Below are positions 7,004-12,292 of a DNA stretch of 14,947 bases, one piece after another. The stretch spans positions 1 to 14,947 of the forward strand of contig CAZIRF010000054.1 of assembly GCA_964541755.1 (NCBI GenBank), written 5' to 3'. Both the position numbers and the translations under genes were made by a program. The first letter of the stretch is position 1. Each line of letters opens with the position of its first letter. Under the pieces are notes generated by a model. That model was not told the DNA's origin and did not search any database. It was given only the letters and a program-made list of their open reading frames with translations. Source of the DNA: CAZIRF01 sp964541755. Its GTDB lineage: Bacteria; Spirochaetota; Spirochaetia; Treponematales; Breznakiellaceae.

Positions 7004-7032
7004 TTGACACAGAAGCCTCAAATCTGCTAAGT
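7004..7032 (+). promoter_or_regulatory. Possible promoter of the tRNA-Gly region
   Basis: A perfect TTGACA (7004-7009) is followed after 17-18 bp by a weak -10 (CTAAGT or TAAGTT, 7027-7033). It precedes the duplicated tRNA leader and the tRNA gene on the same strand, and is divergent from the DUF4091 promoter. Integrase transcription may extend from here. Confidence 0.4.
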
Positions 7033-7047
7033 TCTCCATGATCAGGT

Positions 7048-7171
7048 TGCGCGCGAGCGCACAAAGTTAAATCGCGGCTGTCGTACAGCACCTGCGTCTC
7101 TGCAGGGGATGAACGACAGCTACCAAAGTGTAGTGCGCGCGAGCGCACAAAGTTAAATCGCGGCTGTCGTA
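7048..7171 (+). repeat. 38-bp direct repeat: tRNA leader plus first 12 tRNA bases, two copies
   Basis: Positions 7048-7085 and 7134-7171 are identical over 38 bases, 86 bp apart. Each copy begins with a mini-hairpin TGCGC-GCGA-GCGCA (a GNRA-type loop), then CAAAGTTAAATC, then the first 12 bases of the tRNA-Gly gene. The second copy runs into the intact tRNA; the first runs into a different hairpin. Confidence 0.9.
7074..7120 (+). other. tRNA-like remnant forming a nested hairpin
   Basis: After the first leader copy, the tRNA start GCGGCTGTCGTA is followed by unrelated sequence that folds into a nested hairpin. GCTGTCGT (7077-7084) pairs perfectly with ACGACAGC (7113-7120), and inside it CCTGC (7091-7095) pairs with GCAGG (7102-7106). 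It cannot form a complete tRNA. It may be a broken tRNA duplicate or scar of an older integration. Confidence 0.4.
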
Positions 7172-7230
7172 TAATGGCTATTACCCCAGCCTTCCAAGCT
7201 GGAGACGTGGGTTCGATTCCCATCAGCCGC
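7160..7230 (+). tRNA. tRNA-Gly (anticodon TCC)
   Basis: A 71-base cloverleaf. The acceptor arms GCGGCTG (7160-7166) and CAGCCGC (7224-7230) pair fully. The anticodon stem is CCAGC/GCTGG (7186-7190, 7198-7202) with loop CTTCCAA and anticodon TCC at 7193-7195. The T arm is GTGGG-TTCGATT-CCCAT. CCA is not encoded. The gene is the integration target: its 3' part from 7189 is supplied by the element, which restores an intact tRNA, and the displaced original 3' part appears at 14915. Confidence 0.95.
7189..7221 (+). repeat. Left attachment core (attL) within tRNA-Gly
   Basis: This 33-base stretch, from the 3' base pairs of the anticodon stem through the T arm, is repeated exactly at 14915-14947. 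The divergence just before it (A versus G at the preceding base) marks one edge. The other edge is beyond the window on the right copy. Confidence 0.92.
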
Positions 7231-7295
7231 TTTTCCTTGCAAAGCAAGGAGTTAGAGAAGGTCGACCGATAAAGGAGACCCCCCATTTTAACCTT

Positions 7296-7318
7296 GTGTT
7301 ACCGCGTTTGTTACCGCG
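7296..7318 (+). promoter_or_regulatory. Left arm-type integrase sites (candidate)
   Basis: GTTACCGCG occurs twice here (7298-7306 and 7310-7318), inside a 12-bp tandem repeat, and again near the right end at 14765-14773. Short direct repeats present in both arms of an integrated element are the usual form of arm-type integrase binding sites. They precede the integrase ribosome binding site. Confidence 0.45.
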
Positions 7319-7334
7319 CGGCTTGGAGGGTTTT

Positions 7335-8492
7335 ATGTCGAGGTCGCCTTATTCTATCTTCAAGCGAAAAGACCGTGAAGGCAGAGAGTTTTTCTCTGTT
7401 CGTTTTTTTGGGCCCGACGGGTCAGTAATCAAAACCAAGGCTTTAAGGGAGGCCCGCTCCCTTACCCATGCGGCAAGAATTGCAGAGGCAATCTTGAAAG
7501 ACGGGGTAATAGCCAATGAATCAAACCCAGACACAATATCCTATCTTCTTTCCTTTTGGTCGAGAGACTCGGAATATGTTCAAGGTCGGGCTTTGCGTGG
7601 GCTTGTACTCTCGGAACGTTACCTTTCAGAAAACAGGATGGTAACTAAAAGCATGCTTGAACCTCTATTGAAGGGGGTAAAGCTCCTTGATCTGTCTCCT
7701 ATGCGTCTTGAGAAAATTATACTTTCCTTGAATAAAAAGGGGTATGGTGCCAGGCGGATTAACATAGCCTTGCAAGCCCTCAAGGTTCCCTATGCCAACT
7801 TCTGTAAACTCCACCGACTTGTTAACCAGCTTTCGACTATCGAAAAGGTAAAAGAAAGGCCTCGAGAAAGGGGTGTTTTAACTGGAGAAGAGGTAGGCCG
7901 TATTATCAATCTGGAGGCTGCGGCTCCGCGTGTTCGCGCCTCTGTTCTTTTGGGTGCACTTTGCGGCCTTCGACTCGGAGAAGTTCGAGGGCTTCTATGG
8001 GAAGACGTGGATTTCCAGAAAAAGCCCCTTTTCATTCGACATAATTTTGTAAATAAAGAAGAGGGGGTAAAGGCGCCAAAATGGGGAAGCGTTCGAGAAG
8101 TGCCGCTTCCTGAACCTGTAGCGGCTGCCCTTGAGGTGGTCCAGAGCCTCGCCCCGGAAGGGGCTGCCTTTATTGTGTACAACGAAAGAACCCCGTCAAG
8201 ACCTGTGACAGAGAGTACAATCAGGGCTGGCTTCAAAAGTATCCTTCACGCTATTGGTATATCAGAGGCAGAAAAAGAACGTCGAAACCTTTGCTTTCAT
8301 GGTCTACGGCATACTTTTGTCACTCTCTCCAGAGCTGGAGGAGTCCCTGATTTTTTGGTTCAGCGCATGGCCGGTCATAAAAGCATGAATATGACAGAAC
8401 GATATTCACACGCGGACGGTGTCGTCGATTTCACCCAGGCCAGAGCGGCGCTCGAGGGCGCCGTTAATAAGGTTGCAGGGGGCTCTATATGA
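7335..8492 (+). CDS. int: Tyrosine recombinase / phage integrase
   Basis: A 385-aa integrase that inserts and excises the element at tRNA-Gly. The N-terminal 60 residues resemble an arm-binding domain, about 65-165 the core-binding SAM-like domain, and 180-370 the catalytic domain. Catalytic residues are visible: Arg213 (GLRLGEVRGLLWEDVD), Lys249 (KWGSVREVPLP), His322 and Arg325 (FHGLRHTFVT), His348 (AGHKSMNMTERYSH) and nucleophile Tyr357. The ATG at 7335 is preferred over an upstream in-frame GTG at 7296 because GGAGG lies six bases before it and the upstream stretch holds the arm-type repeats. It lies next to the tRNA 3' end as usual, has no clear promoter of its own, and overlaps the next gene by ATGA. 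It may be transcribed from the tRNA promoter. Confidence 0.96.
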   Translation: MSRSPYSIFKRKDREGREFFSVRFFGPDGSVIKTKALREARSLTHAARIAEAILKDGVIANESNPDTISYLLSFWSRDSEYVQGRALRGLVLSERYLSENRMVTKSMLEPLLKGVKLLDLSPMRLEKIILSLNKKGYGARRINIALQALKVPYANFCKLHRLVNQLSTIEKVKERPRERGVLTGEEVGRIINLEAAAPRVRASVLLGALCGLRLGEVRGLLWEDVDFQKKPLFIRHNFVNKEEGVKAPKWGSVREVPLPEPVAAALEVVQSLAPEGAAFIVYNERTPSRPVTESTIRAGFKSILHAIGISEAEKERRNLCFHGLRHTFVTLSRAGGVPDFLVQRMAGHKSMNMTERYSHADGVVDFTQARAALEGAVNKVAGGSI

Positions 8493-8827
8493 CACCAGCC
8501 GCGAATGATGGTAAGAAACACCTGTTTGTTTTTCGCTTTATGAACGAAATCTACAATGACCCTGAATGGCGGGTAGTATTCTCGCAAGAAGAGGCAGAAA
8601 CCCAACTGATGGAAATGATTGCCGGGGACCCTGCCGGGAATTGGCGTATTGAAGTTCAACCCGCCTTCATAACTGAATTGGACTTGTCCAAGTTGACAGC
8701 CCAATACATGGGAGCCCGGACCTCCACGCGAAAGAGTAAAGCAGCAAGGGAGAACGGGAAGAAAGGCGGACGGCCTCGCAGAATCCCAACTGATAGGAAA
8801 GAAGGCGTTCCGGCTATTGGTGAGTAA
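8489..8827 (+). CDS. Small protein with a basic, AT-hook-like C-terminus
   Basis: A 112-aa protein whose start overlaps the integrase stop (ATGA), so the two are translationally coupled. The N-terminal 70 residues are mixed and acidic (YNDPEWRVVFSQEEAETQL). The C-terminus is strongly basic, with STRKSKAARENGKKGGRPRR at about 79-98. Tails of the type ENGKKGGRPR occur on small DNA-associated proteins of mobile elements. I do not recognise a named family. Coupling to the integrase suggests a role in recombination or its control, for example as a directionality or DNA-bending partner; this is inference. Confidence 0.8.
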   Translation: MTPAANDGKKHLFVFRFMNEIYNDPEWRVVFSQEEAETQLMEMIAGDPAGNWRIEVQPAFITELDLSKLTAQYMGARTSTRKSKAARENGKKGGRPRRIPTDRKEGVPAIGE

Positions 8828-8910
8828 ATGCAGAATACTCCCTATGCCGTGCGAGGCGGGCCGTCAGGAAGCGAAAGGCTCCTTCGTAGTGTATCCATGT
8901 GGAAATGAGT

Positions 8911-8938
8911 AAAAGGCGCCCTGAAAGGGGCGCTTTTT
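8911..8938 (+). terminator. Intrinsic terminator of the integrase operon
   Basis: GCGCCC (8916-8921) pairs with GGGCGC (8928-8933), followed by TTTTT (8934-8938) and preceded by AAAA, 84 bp after the last plus-strand gene. The remaining bases to 9050, where the convergent sigma-like gene ends, show no further recognisable feature. Confidence 0.8.
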
Positions 8939-9050
8939 CTTGTCTCCAGCTTCATAGACTGGCAATGTCGGGTTGCTAATGTCTTTTCTTGGAATGCTTT
9001 ATCAGTGTATTGAATGTGAGAGTTACCAGTCTTGTTACTTTTCGTTGCGT

Positions 9051-9551
9051 TTAATCAATCATACGGTTGATTGAGAGCTCTTGAGCAGCTTTCTTGAGTA
9101 CCAAGCGGGCGCCTTCCCGTGACATTCCAAGGCGGTTGCCGATCTGTTGAAGTGTTTTGCCCTTTGTTCGCATGAAGACTGCCAGGCGCTTGTTTTTTGA
9201 CGACAGGACATTTAAAGCCTGGGCGAGCTCTACGCGATCTAGTGCTTCAATATCTGGAGCCTGTCGGGGGTCAATAAGGTTTGAAATCGGAGGTAGCTTC
9301 TCGTCCCCTGCATCATCGAGTGACTCGAATTCGTGAAAGTGCTGCTTTCTGTTAAGTTGGTAGTGTGTCTGAATCGCCCTCCTAACTTTCATTCGTACAA
9401 AGGCTCTCCAGGCCCCTCTTGAAGGGTCAAAGGCATGCGCTGTTCTCCAGACAAGCAGGGCGGCTTCTTGTATAATGTCTTCATACTCACTACGCCTTTT
9501 GTATTTGCCTGTAAACGTCTCAATTAAGGAAAGTGTCAAAGCTATATCCAT
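9051..9551 (-). CDS. Sigma-70-family (ECF-like) factor
   Basis: A 166-aa protein with the two-domain layout of a small sigma factor. Region 2 covers about residues 15-70 (EYEDIIQEAALLVWRTAHAF, DPSRGAWRAFVRMKVRRAIQ). Region 4 covers about 107-160, including LSSKNKRLAVFMRTKGKTLQ and the helix-turn-helix IGNRLGMSREGARLVLKKA. It would redirect host RNA polymerase; likely targets are late genes of the element or of a helper phage. It is the last gene of the minus-strand train and starts ten bases after the T-tract of a strong terminator, with GAGG as ribosome binding site. It therefore depends on readthrough or on an unseen promoter. A sigma-like phage late regulator rather than a functional sigma factor is the alternative. 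Confidence 0.85.
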   Translation of the reverse strand: MDIALTLSLIETFTGKYKRRSEYEDIIQEAALLVWRTAHAFDPSRGAWRAFVRMKVRRAIQTHYQLNRKQHFHEFESLDDAGDEKLPPISNLIDPRQAPDIEALDRVELAQALNVLSSKNKRLAVFMRTKGKTLQQIGNRLGMSREGARLVLKKAAQELSINRMID

Positions 9552-9624
9552 AGTTTACCTCAAAAAAAGGGCGCCGGAGGGCCAACGGCCACGGCGCCCA
9601 GGTTGTCGGATAGGGGCAATTCAT
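9520..9624 (-). CDS. Possible 34-aa leader peptide spanning the terminator
   Basis: A short ORF begins with ATG at 9624, preceded by AGGGGG seven bases upstream. It runs straight through the terminator stem and T-tract, then overlaps the first ten codons of the sigma-like gene in another frame. Ribosomes on this ORF would invade the terminator hairpin. The sequence has no recognisable family. It may be chance; the good ribosome binding site and placement are why it is listed. Confidence 0.3.
   Translation of the reverse strand: MNCPYPTTWAPWPLALRRPFFEVNYGYSFDTFLN
9562..9599 (-). terminator. Strong intrinsic terminator between capsid and sigma-like genes
   Basis: Read on the minus strand, GGGCGCCG (9599-9592) pairs with CGGCGCCC (9576-9569), with an inner GGCC/GGCC stem, followed directly by seven T (9568-9562). 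It lies 50 bp after the capsid stop and ends just before the sigma-like gene's ribosome binding site, so it separates the two genes transcriptionally. Confidence 0.88.
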
Positions 9625-9649
9625 AAGCTCGCCCCCTACCGTCGTGAGC

Positions 9650-10489
9650 TTAGGACTCGGCAGCTTCGGTAATTACCGCTTTTGCAAGAGCTTCAGGGGT
9701 GAGTACCTTCGAGGTATATACAGCCAAGCCGCGAACAAGGTCGCCAAACTGTTTCGGATCCCGAAGGGCCTCGGTTTCGTTGATTTGAGTAATCATGGTT
9801 CCACAATCGGCAACCCCTGCAAGAAGAGAATAGTTCCCCGCGGCGTTCGGGACGTTGTTCGAAACCAAGATATCAAAACCAAGGAATCGCCCGACGTAAC
9901 CATCGGATACTATTTCAGTGTTGGGAGTCTCCCTTTCAACTTTTGCAAGAACAAGTTTCTTGTGAAGCCAGGGGGGGACAACTGCCCATCTCCCTTTGGG
10001 GGGAATGTTCGACTCTGCCATTCTCTGCCCAAGAAGAGCGAAGAGGCCAACAACATCCCCGGATGCTATTGAGAGGGGGGTTATATCAGTCCCAAGCCCT
10101 GAAGTAATTCCCGCGCCGGCATCGAGAATATCCGCGGTGTAAACATCTATCGTGTCCCTTAATGCATACCCCGCCGCGGCTGTCGCAGAATCAAGAAAGG
10201 CAGGGGCTGCCTGGGTCTTCTCAATGTCCTCACAGCGCAAAGCCCAATAGCTCTGCTGGTCAATGAGAACCTCAAGGACAGACGAATCGATATCGTCATA
10301 GACGATTTCAGACCGCATGACGTAGGGCTTAACGGATACGGCCGCAATTTTGGGGACGCGGACCATGTTCCCTTTAATTGCATCGCCCTCATAGGCTCTT
10401 GAAAGGCAAGCCCCAAAAACAGAGGCCTTCTCGAAAGCACGGAGAACCGACGCGGACCATATTTCAGGAATCAATGCAGATACTGCCAT
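9650..10489 (-). CDS. Major capsid protein (P22/HK97-fold coat family)
   Basis: A 279-aa protein with the opening typical of P22-coat-like phage capsid proteins: IPEIWSASVLRAFEKASVFG, then a conserved glycine/arginine stretch (GNMVRVPKIAAVSVKPY). Later parts such as GRWAVVPPWLHKKLVLAKVE (about 185-204) and YVGRFLGFDILVSNNVP (about 217-233) match the usual A-domain and C-terminal pattern. It would form the icosahedral shell. The start is fixed by AAGGAG eight bases before the ATG. It begins three bases after the scaffold-like gene ends, in the common scaffold-then-capsid order, and is followed by a terminator. No separate head protease is nearby. An encapsulin-type nanocompartment is an alternative with the same fold, but the scaffold neighbour and sequence favour a phage capsid. 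Confidence 0.9.
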   Translation of the reverse strand: MAVSALIPEIWSASVLRAFEKASVFGACLSRAYEGDAIKGNMVRVPKIAAVSVKPYVMRSEIVYDDIDSSVLEVLIDQQSYWALRCEDIEKTQAAPAFLDSATAAAGYALRDTIDVYTADILDAGAGITSGLGTDITPLSIASGDVVGLFALLGQRMAESNIPPKGRWAVVPPWLHKKLVLAKVERETPNTEIVSDGYVGRFLGFDILVSNNVPNAAGNYSLLAGVADCGTMITQINETEALRDPKQFGDLVRGLAVYTSKVLTPEALAKAVITEAAES

Positions 10490-10492
10490 GTG

Positions 10493-11098
10493 TTACACTC
10501 CTTCGCCCGTAAGGGCGCTATTTCGGGCCGCGTTGAAATCCTTGTCACTCATTCTGGCAAGGTCTCTTCCTTGCATGGAACCAAGGTGAACCGTAGGCAA
10601 CATGGCCCCAGTACCTTCTTGGCGAATATAGCCGGTACCCCTGTTTTGCGAAGCAAGCGTGATTCTTTTGGCGGAATCTGTTTTACTCCACTCATTGAAT
10701 ATCTCTTCGAGCCCCACTTCTCGAGTTGTACCGTCTTCGCTTTTCACTACACCCATTGCTTCACGGTGTGAGCCGTTGGCCTTCACCTGGATACCGTAGG
10801 TCTCCTTCAGTTCTGCAATTGCGGCTGCAATGCAAGGCTCCATGACGCGCCCCTTTTGCATAATGCTGCCCAAGTCCCGATCAATAAGAATCGAGTTAAT
10901 GGCAGCCCTTTCATCGGCGAGCATCTTTTCAGCGTCGGCGGCCCGTTGGGTGGCCTGTGCTGCACTGCCGTTGGCTGTGCGCAAGTTGGAAAGAAGCTCA
11001 TCCCGTTTACTTAAAAGGGGAGCCTTGAACCCGTCGGCCCAGGTCTTCCCTGCATCAGTCGTCAACCATGCTTCAAGCTCTTTTACGTCCATTTTCAT
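10493..11098 (-). CDS. Capsid scaffolding-like protein
   Basis: A 201-aa protein, helical and charged in its N-terminal half (WLTTDAGKTWADGFKAPLLS, then a coiled-coil-like stretch to about residue 65), as in many phage scaffolding proteins. The C-terminal part (about 120-201) contains a glycine-rich GTGYIRQEGTG stretch. It would guide assembly of the capsid protein encoded three bases downstream. The ATG at 11098 overlaps the stop of the preceding gene (ATGA). A second in-frame ATG at 11092 has a better distance from the AAGGGG motif and may be the real start. A CCAGC-N7-GCTGG hairpin sits directly in front of the ribosome binding site. Family assignment rests on composition and position rather than a sharp motif. 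Confidence 0.72.
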   Translation of the reverse strand: MKMDVKELEAWLTTDAGKTWADGFKAPLLSKRDELLSNLRTANGSAAQATQRAADAEKMLADERAAINSILIDRDLGSIMQKGRVMEPCIAAAIAELKETYGIQVKANGSHREAMGVVKSEDGTTREVGLEEIFNEWSKTDSAKRITLASQNRGTGYIRQEGTGAMLPTVHLGSMQGRDLARMSDKDFNAARNSALTGEGV

Positions 11099-11493
11099 CC
11101 CCTTCCAGCTTTGAAAGCTGGTGTAAAGGCCTCTTTATTCCTTTCCTGGCAAAGAGGCGCGGCCTTTGTGTTATCGTTCGCGTTACTATTTCCATTGATA
11201 TCTGAACAGTCAGTTGCTGCATGAACGTTCAAGACGTTCTCAACATCAGGAGAACGGAGCTCCTTGAGTAATTCGCCGTTGCATTCATTCGAACCGATCT
11301 GAAGGTCCAGTATTACAATGAAATCATCAGGGCCAAAGGCTTCGAGTTCATTTAGAGAAATAGCCCGGCCCGTTCCAGCCTCACAGACAGCCCCATCAAG
11401 AAACCGGCACACTGCCAGCATTTTGGGAGGGACTGTCAGTCGGAGAGCTGCGGCCTTCTCAAGCGCCTGAATTCTCGCGGCTTGGATTCTCAC
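11095..11493 (-). CDS. Unknown 132-aa protein
   Basis: It starts with GTG overlapping the stop of the upstream gene (GTGA), with AGAGG nine bases ahead, and its own stop overlaps the scaffold-like gene start. The first 25 residues are helical and basic (RIQAARIQALEKAAALRLTV), the middle is mixed with FGPDDFIVILDLQIGSNE, and the end is polar and Asn/Asp-rich. The last codons (TPAFKAGRG) are encoded by the hairpin repeat at 11105-11121. I do not recognise a family. Its position before scaffold and capsid suggests a head-related or DNA-packaging accessory role, which is inference only. Confidence 0.75.
   Translation of the reverse strand: MRIQAARIQALEKAAALRLTVPPKMLAVCRFLDGAVCEAGTGRAISLNELEAFGPDDFIVILDLQIGSNECNGELLKELRSPDVENVLNVHAATDCSDINGNSNANDNTKAAPLCQERNKEAFTPAFKAGRG
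11105..11121 (-). repeat. Anticodon-arm-like hairpin A, before the scaffold-like gene
   Basis: CCAGC-TTTGAAA-GCTGG, a 5-bp stem (7 bp if loop edges pair) with a 7-base spacer, identical in stem and geometry to the tRNA-Gly anticodon arm. It is immediately upstream of the scaffold-like ribosome binding site. GGCCTCTTT follows at 11128-11136, as also seen beside hairpin C. Confidence 0.8.
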
Positions 11494-11789
11494 AGCTGCA
11501 ACCTCTGTGGCACTGTCGCTTCAGCTGCCCTTCCAGGAGTAGGCTTCAAAGAGGCCTCGAGCGCCTCAAGCCGTGCTTCAATCCGAGCTTCCGCCTCAGT
11601 CTTGAATGCGTTAACAAGGGTTGAAAGCAGATACCCCATACATCGCGCCTTTTCTGTTGATATATCCCCGCGCCAGTATTCCCGAGCGACTCGAGCAAGC
11701 GCCTTGCGAGCCGCTGGAAGGGTAGAAAGAGCCAGGCGCTTGTTGCCCCCCTCACCCCCCTGGCTTTCCTTGTGCTCTTCACTGCGCAT
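11490..11789 (-). CDS. Unknown 99-aa helical phage-type protein
   Basis: A basic, mostly helical protein. The core (about residues 22-82: STLPAARKALARVAREYWRG, DISTEKARCMGYLLSTLVNA, then a Glu/Arg/Ala-rich helix) resembles a type of short protein often seen near phage packaging and head genes, with two helices followed by a coiled coil. I cannot name the family. The ATG at 11789 has AAGGGG upstream and overlaps the preceding gene by 11 bases; its stop overlaps the GTG of the next. A degenerate copy of the hairpin repeat (11802-11817) lies just ahead of it. A small-terminase-like DNA-binding role is conceivable but unsupported. Confidence 0.72.
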   Translation of the reverse strand: MRSEEHKESQGGEGGNKRLALSTLPAARKALARVAREYWRGDISTEKARCMGYLLSTLVNAFKTEAEARIEARLEALEASLKPTPGRAAEATVPQRLQL

Positions 11790-12063
11790 TGCTCACCCCT
11801 TCCACCCGGTATGCTGGTGTGTTTATGCGCGCTCTTGTCTTTCTTGGAGCGCGTACATTCACTACATTAACTATAGCATTACTATTCATAAAATGCAAAT
11901 GGTTTGCATTTTTTTCTGCAAAGAACAAGACAATACGGCCAATCAATGTAGAGGAAATTGACTTGATAACTGCTTGAAGTTCTCTCTTTTGGGCCTTTAA
12001 CTTGTGGACCTCTCCAAGCAGCTCTCTGTTTTTGGCCTTCAATCCGGTAATATCAGCTTGCAT
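11779..12063 (-). CDS. Small coiled-coil protein with a basic tail
   Basis: A 94-aa protein. Residues 3-35 form a heptad-like charged helix (LKAKNRELLGEVHKLKAQKR). Residues about 36-50 are hydrophobic (ISSTLIGRIVLFFAEKNA), possibly a short membrane-associated or packing helix, and the tail is basic. The ATG at 12063 is chosen over an upstream in-frame TTG at 12084 because AAAGGA lies about seven bases ahead. The gene overlaps the next by 11 bases. A 20-codon leader ORF and a hairpin precede it. No family is recognised; coiled-coil partners of capsid or replication proteins are possible. Confidence 0.65.
   Translation of the reverse strand: MQADITGLKAKNRELLGEVHKLKAQKRELQAVIKSISSTLIGRIVLFFAEKNANHLHFMNSNAIVNVVNVRAPRKTRARINTPAYRVEGVSNAQ
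11802..11817 (-). repeat. Degenerate hairpin D, before the 99-aa gene
   Basis: CCACC-CGGTAT-GCTGG shows the same layout as hairpin A, with the flank CCCCTT before and TGTG after, but has one stem mismatch and a 6-base spacer. It lies within the end of the coiled-coil gene and just ahead of the 99-aa gene's ribosome binding site. Confidence 0.45.
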
Positions 12064-12101
12064 GTATACATCCTTTGGTAACAAACCATAGGGAAAGTCA
12101 T
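12039..12101 (-). CDS. Possible 20-aa leader ORF
   Basis: ATG at 12101 has a strong ribosome binding site (GGAAAGGA, six bases ahead) and opens 20 codons that overlap the start of the 94-aa coiled-coil gene by 25 bases in another frame. The ribosome binding site lies in a stem and the ATG in its loop. This looks like a regulatory leader or a coupling device; it could also be incidental. Confidence 0.35.
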   Translation of the reverse strand: MTFPMVCYQRMYTCKLILPD

Positions 12102-12118
12102 GTTTATTCCTTTCCCTA
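12089..12118 (-). promoter_or_regulatory. Hairpin sequestering a ribosome binding site
   Basis: TAGGGAAAG (12089-12097) and CTTTCCCTA (12110-12118) pair perfectly around a 12-base loop. In the minus-strand transcript the stem contains the GGAAAGG of the leader ORF and the loop contains its ATG, so folding would block initiation and could be relieved by a protein or by translation. Confidence 0.5.
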
Positions 12119-12142
12119 AATAGAAATGAATAGAGGGAGAAT

Positions 12143-12159
12143 CCAGCATTACAAGCTGG
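12143..12159 (-). repeat. Anticodon-arm-like hairpin C, near-copy of the attachment core
   Basis: CCAGC-ATTACAA-GCTGG. Positions 12143-12164 match the tRNA-Gly gene at 7186-7207 in 19 of 22 bases, including the full stem and five of seven loop bases. GGCCTCTT follows at 12164-12171. It lies about 80 bp upstream of the coiled-coil gene. Confidence 0.85.
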
Positions 12160-12187
12160 AAACGGCCTCTTCTTTCGAACAGAACAA

Positions 12188-12292
12188 CCGAACCGAACAA
12201 CCGAACACCCCTAAAGGGGTGTGTTCGGTTCTGTTCGGTTTATTCGGCGCCGAACTATTCCGAACGTGTTCGGTTTTGTTCGGTCTGTTCGG
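12188..12292. repeat. Iteron-like cluster of TTCGG repeats, candidate origin
   Basis: Eleven copies of CCGAA or its complement TTCGG, mostly as ACCGAAC/GTTCGGT, lie within 105 bp at 12188, 12193, 12201, 12223, 12233, 12243, 12250, 12260, 12269, 12279 and 12288 (approximate starts). Copies before 12210 and after 12220 face each other around CACCCC-TAAA-GGGGTG, making a long imperfect hairpin. The cluster overlaps the 3' end of the ATPase gene and encodes its odd TEQTEQNRTRSE tail. Repeats of this kind beside a replication ATPase are typical of iteron origins; origin function is inferred. Confidence 0.65.

Noticed and set aside
6960..7286. N-terminal extension of the DUF4091 gene up to 7286
   Set aside because: It would code through the tRNA-Gly gene and its promoter on the opposite strand, and would bury the lipoprotein signal peptide.
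9650..10489. Capsid-like gene as an encapsulin compartment
   Set aside because: The fold and size would fit, but the scaffold-like neighbour, integrase and attachment sites indicate a phage-derived capsid.
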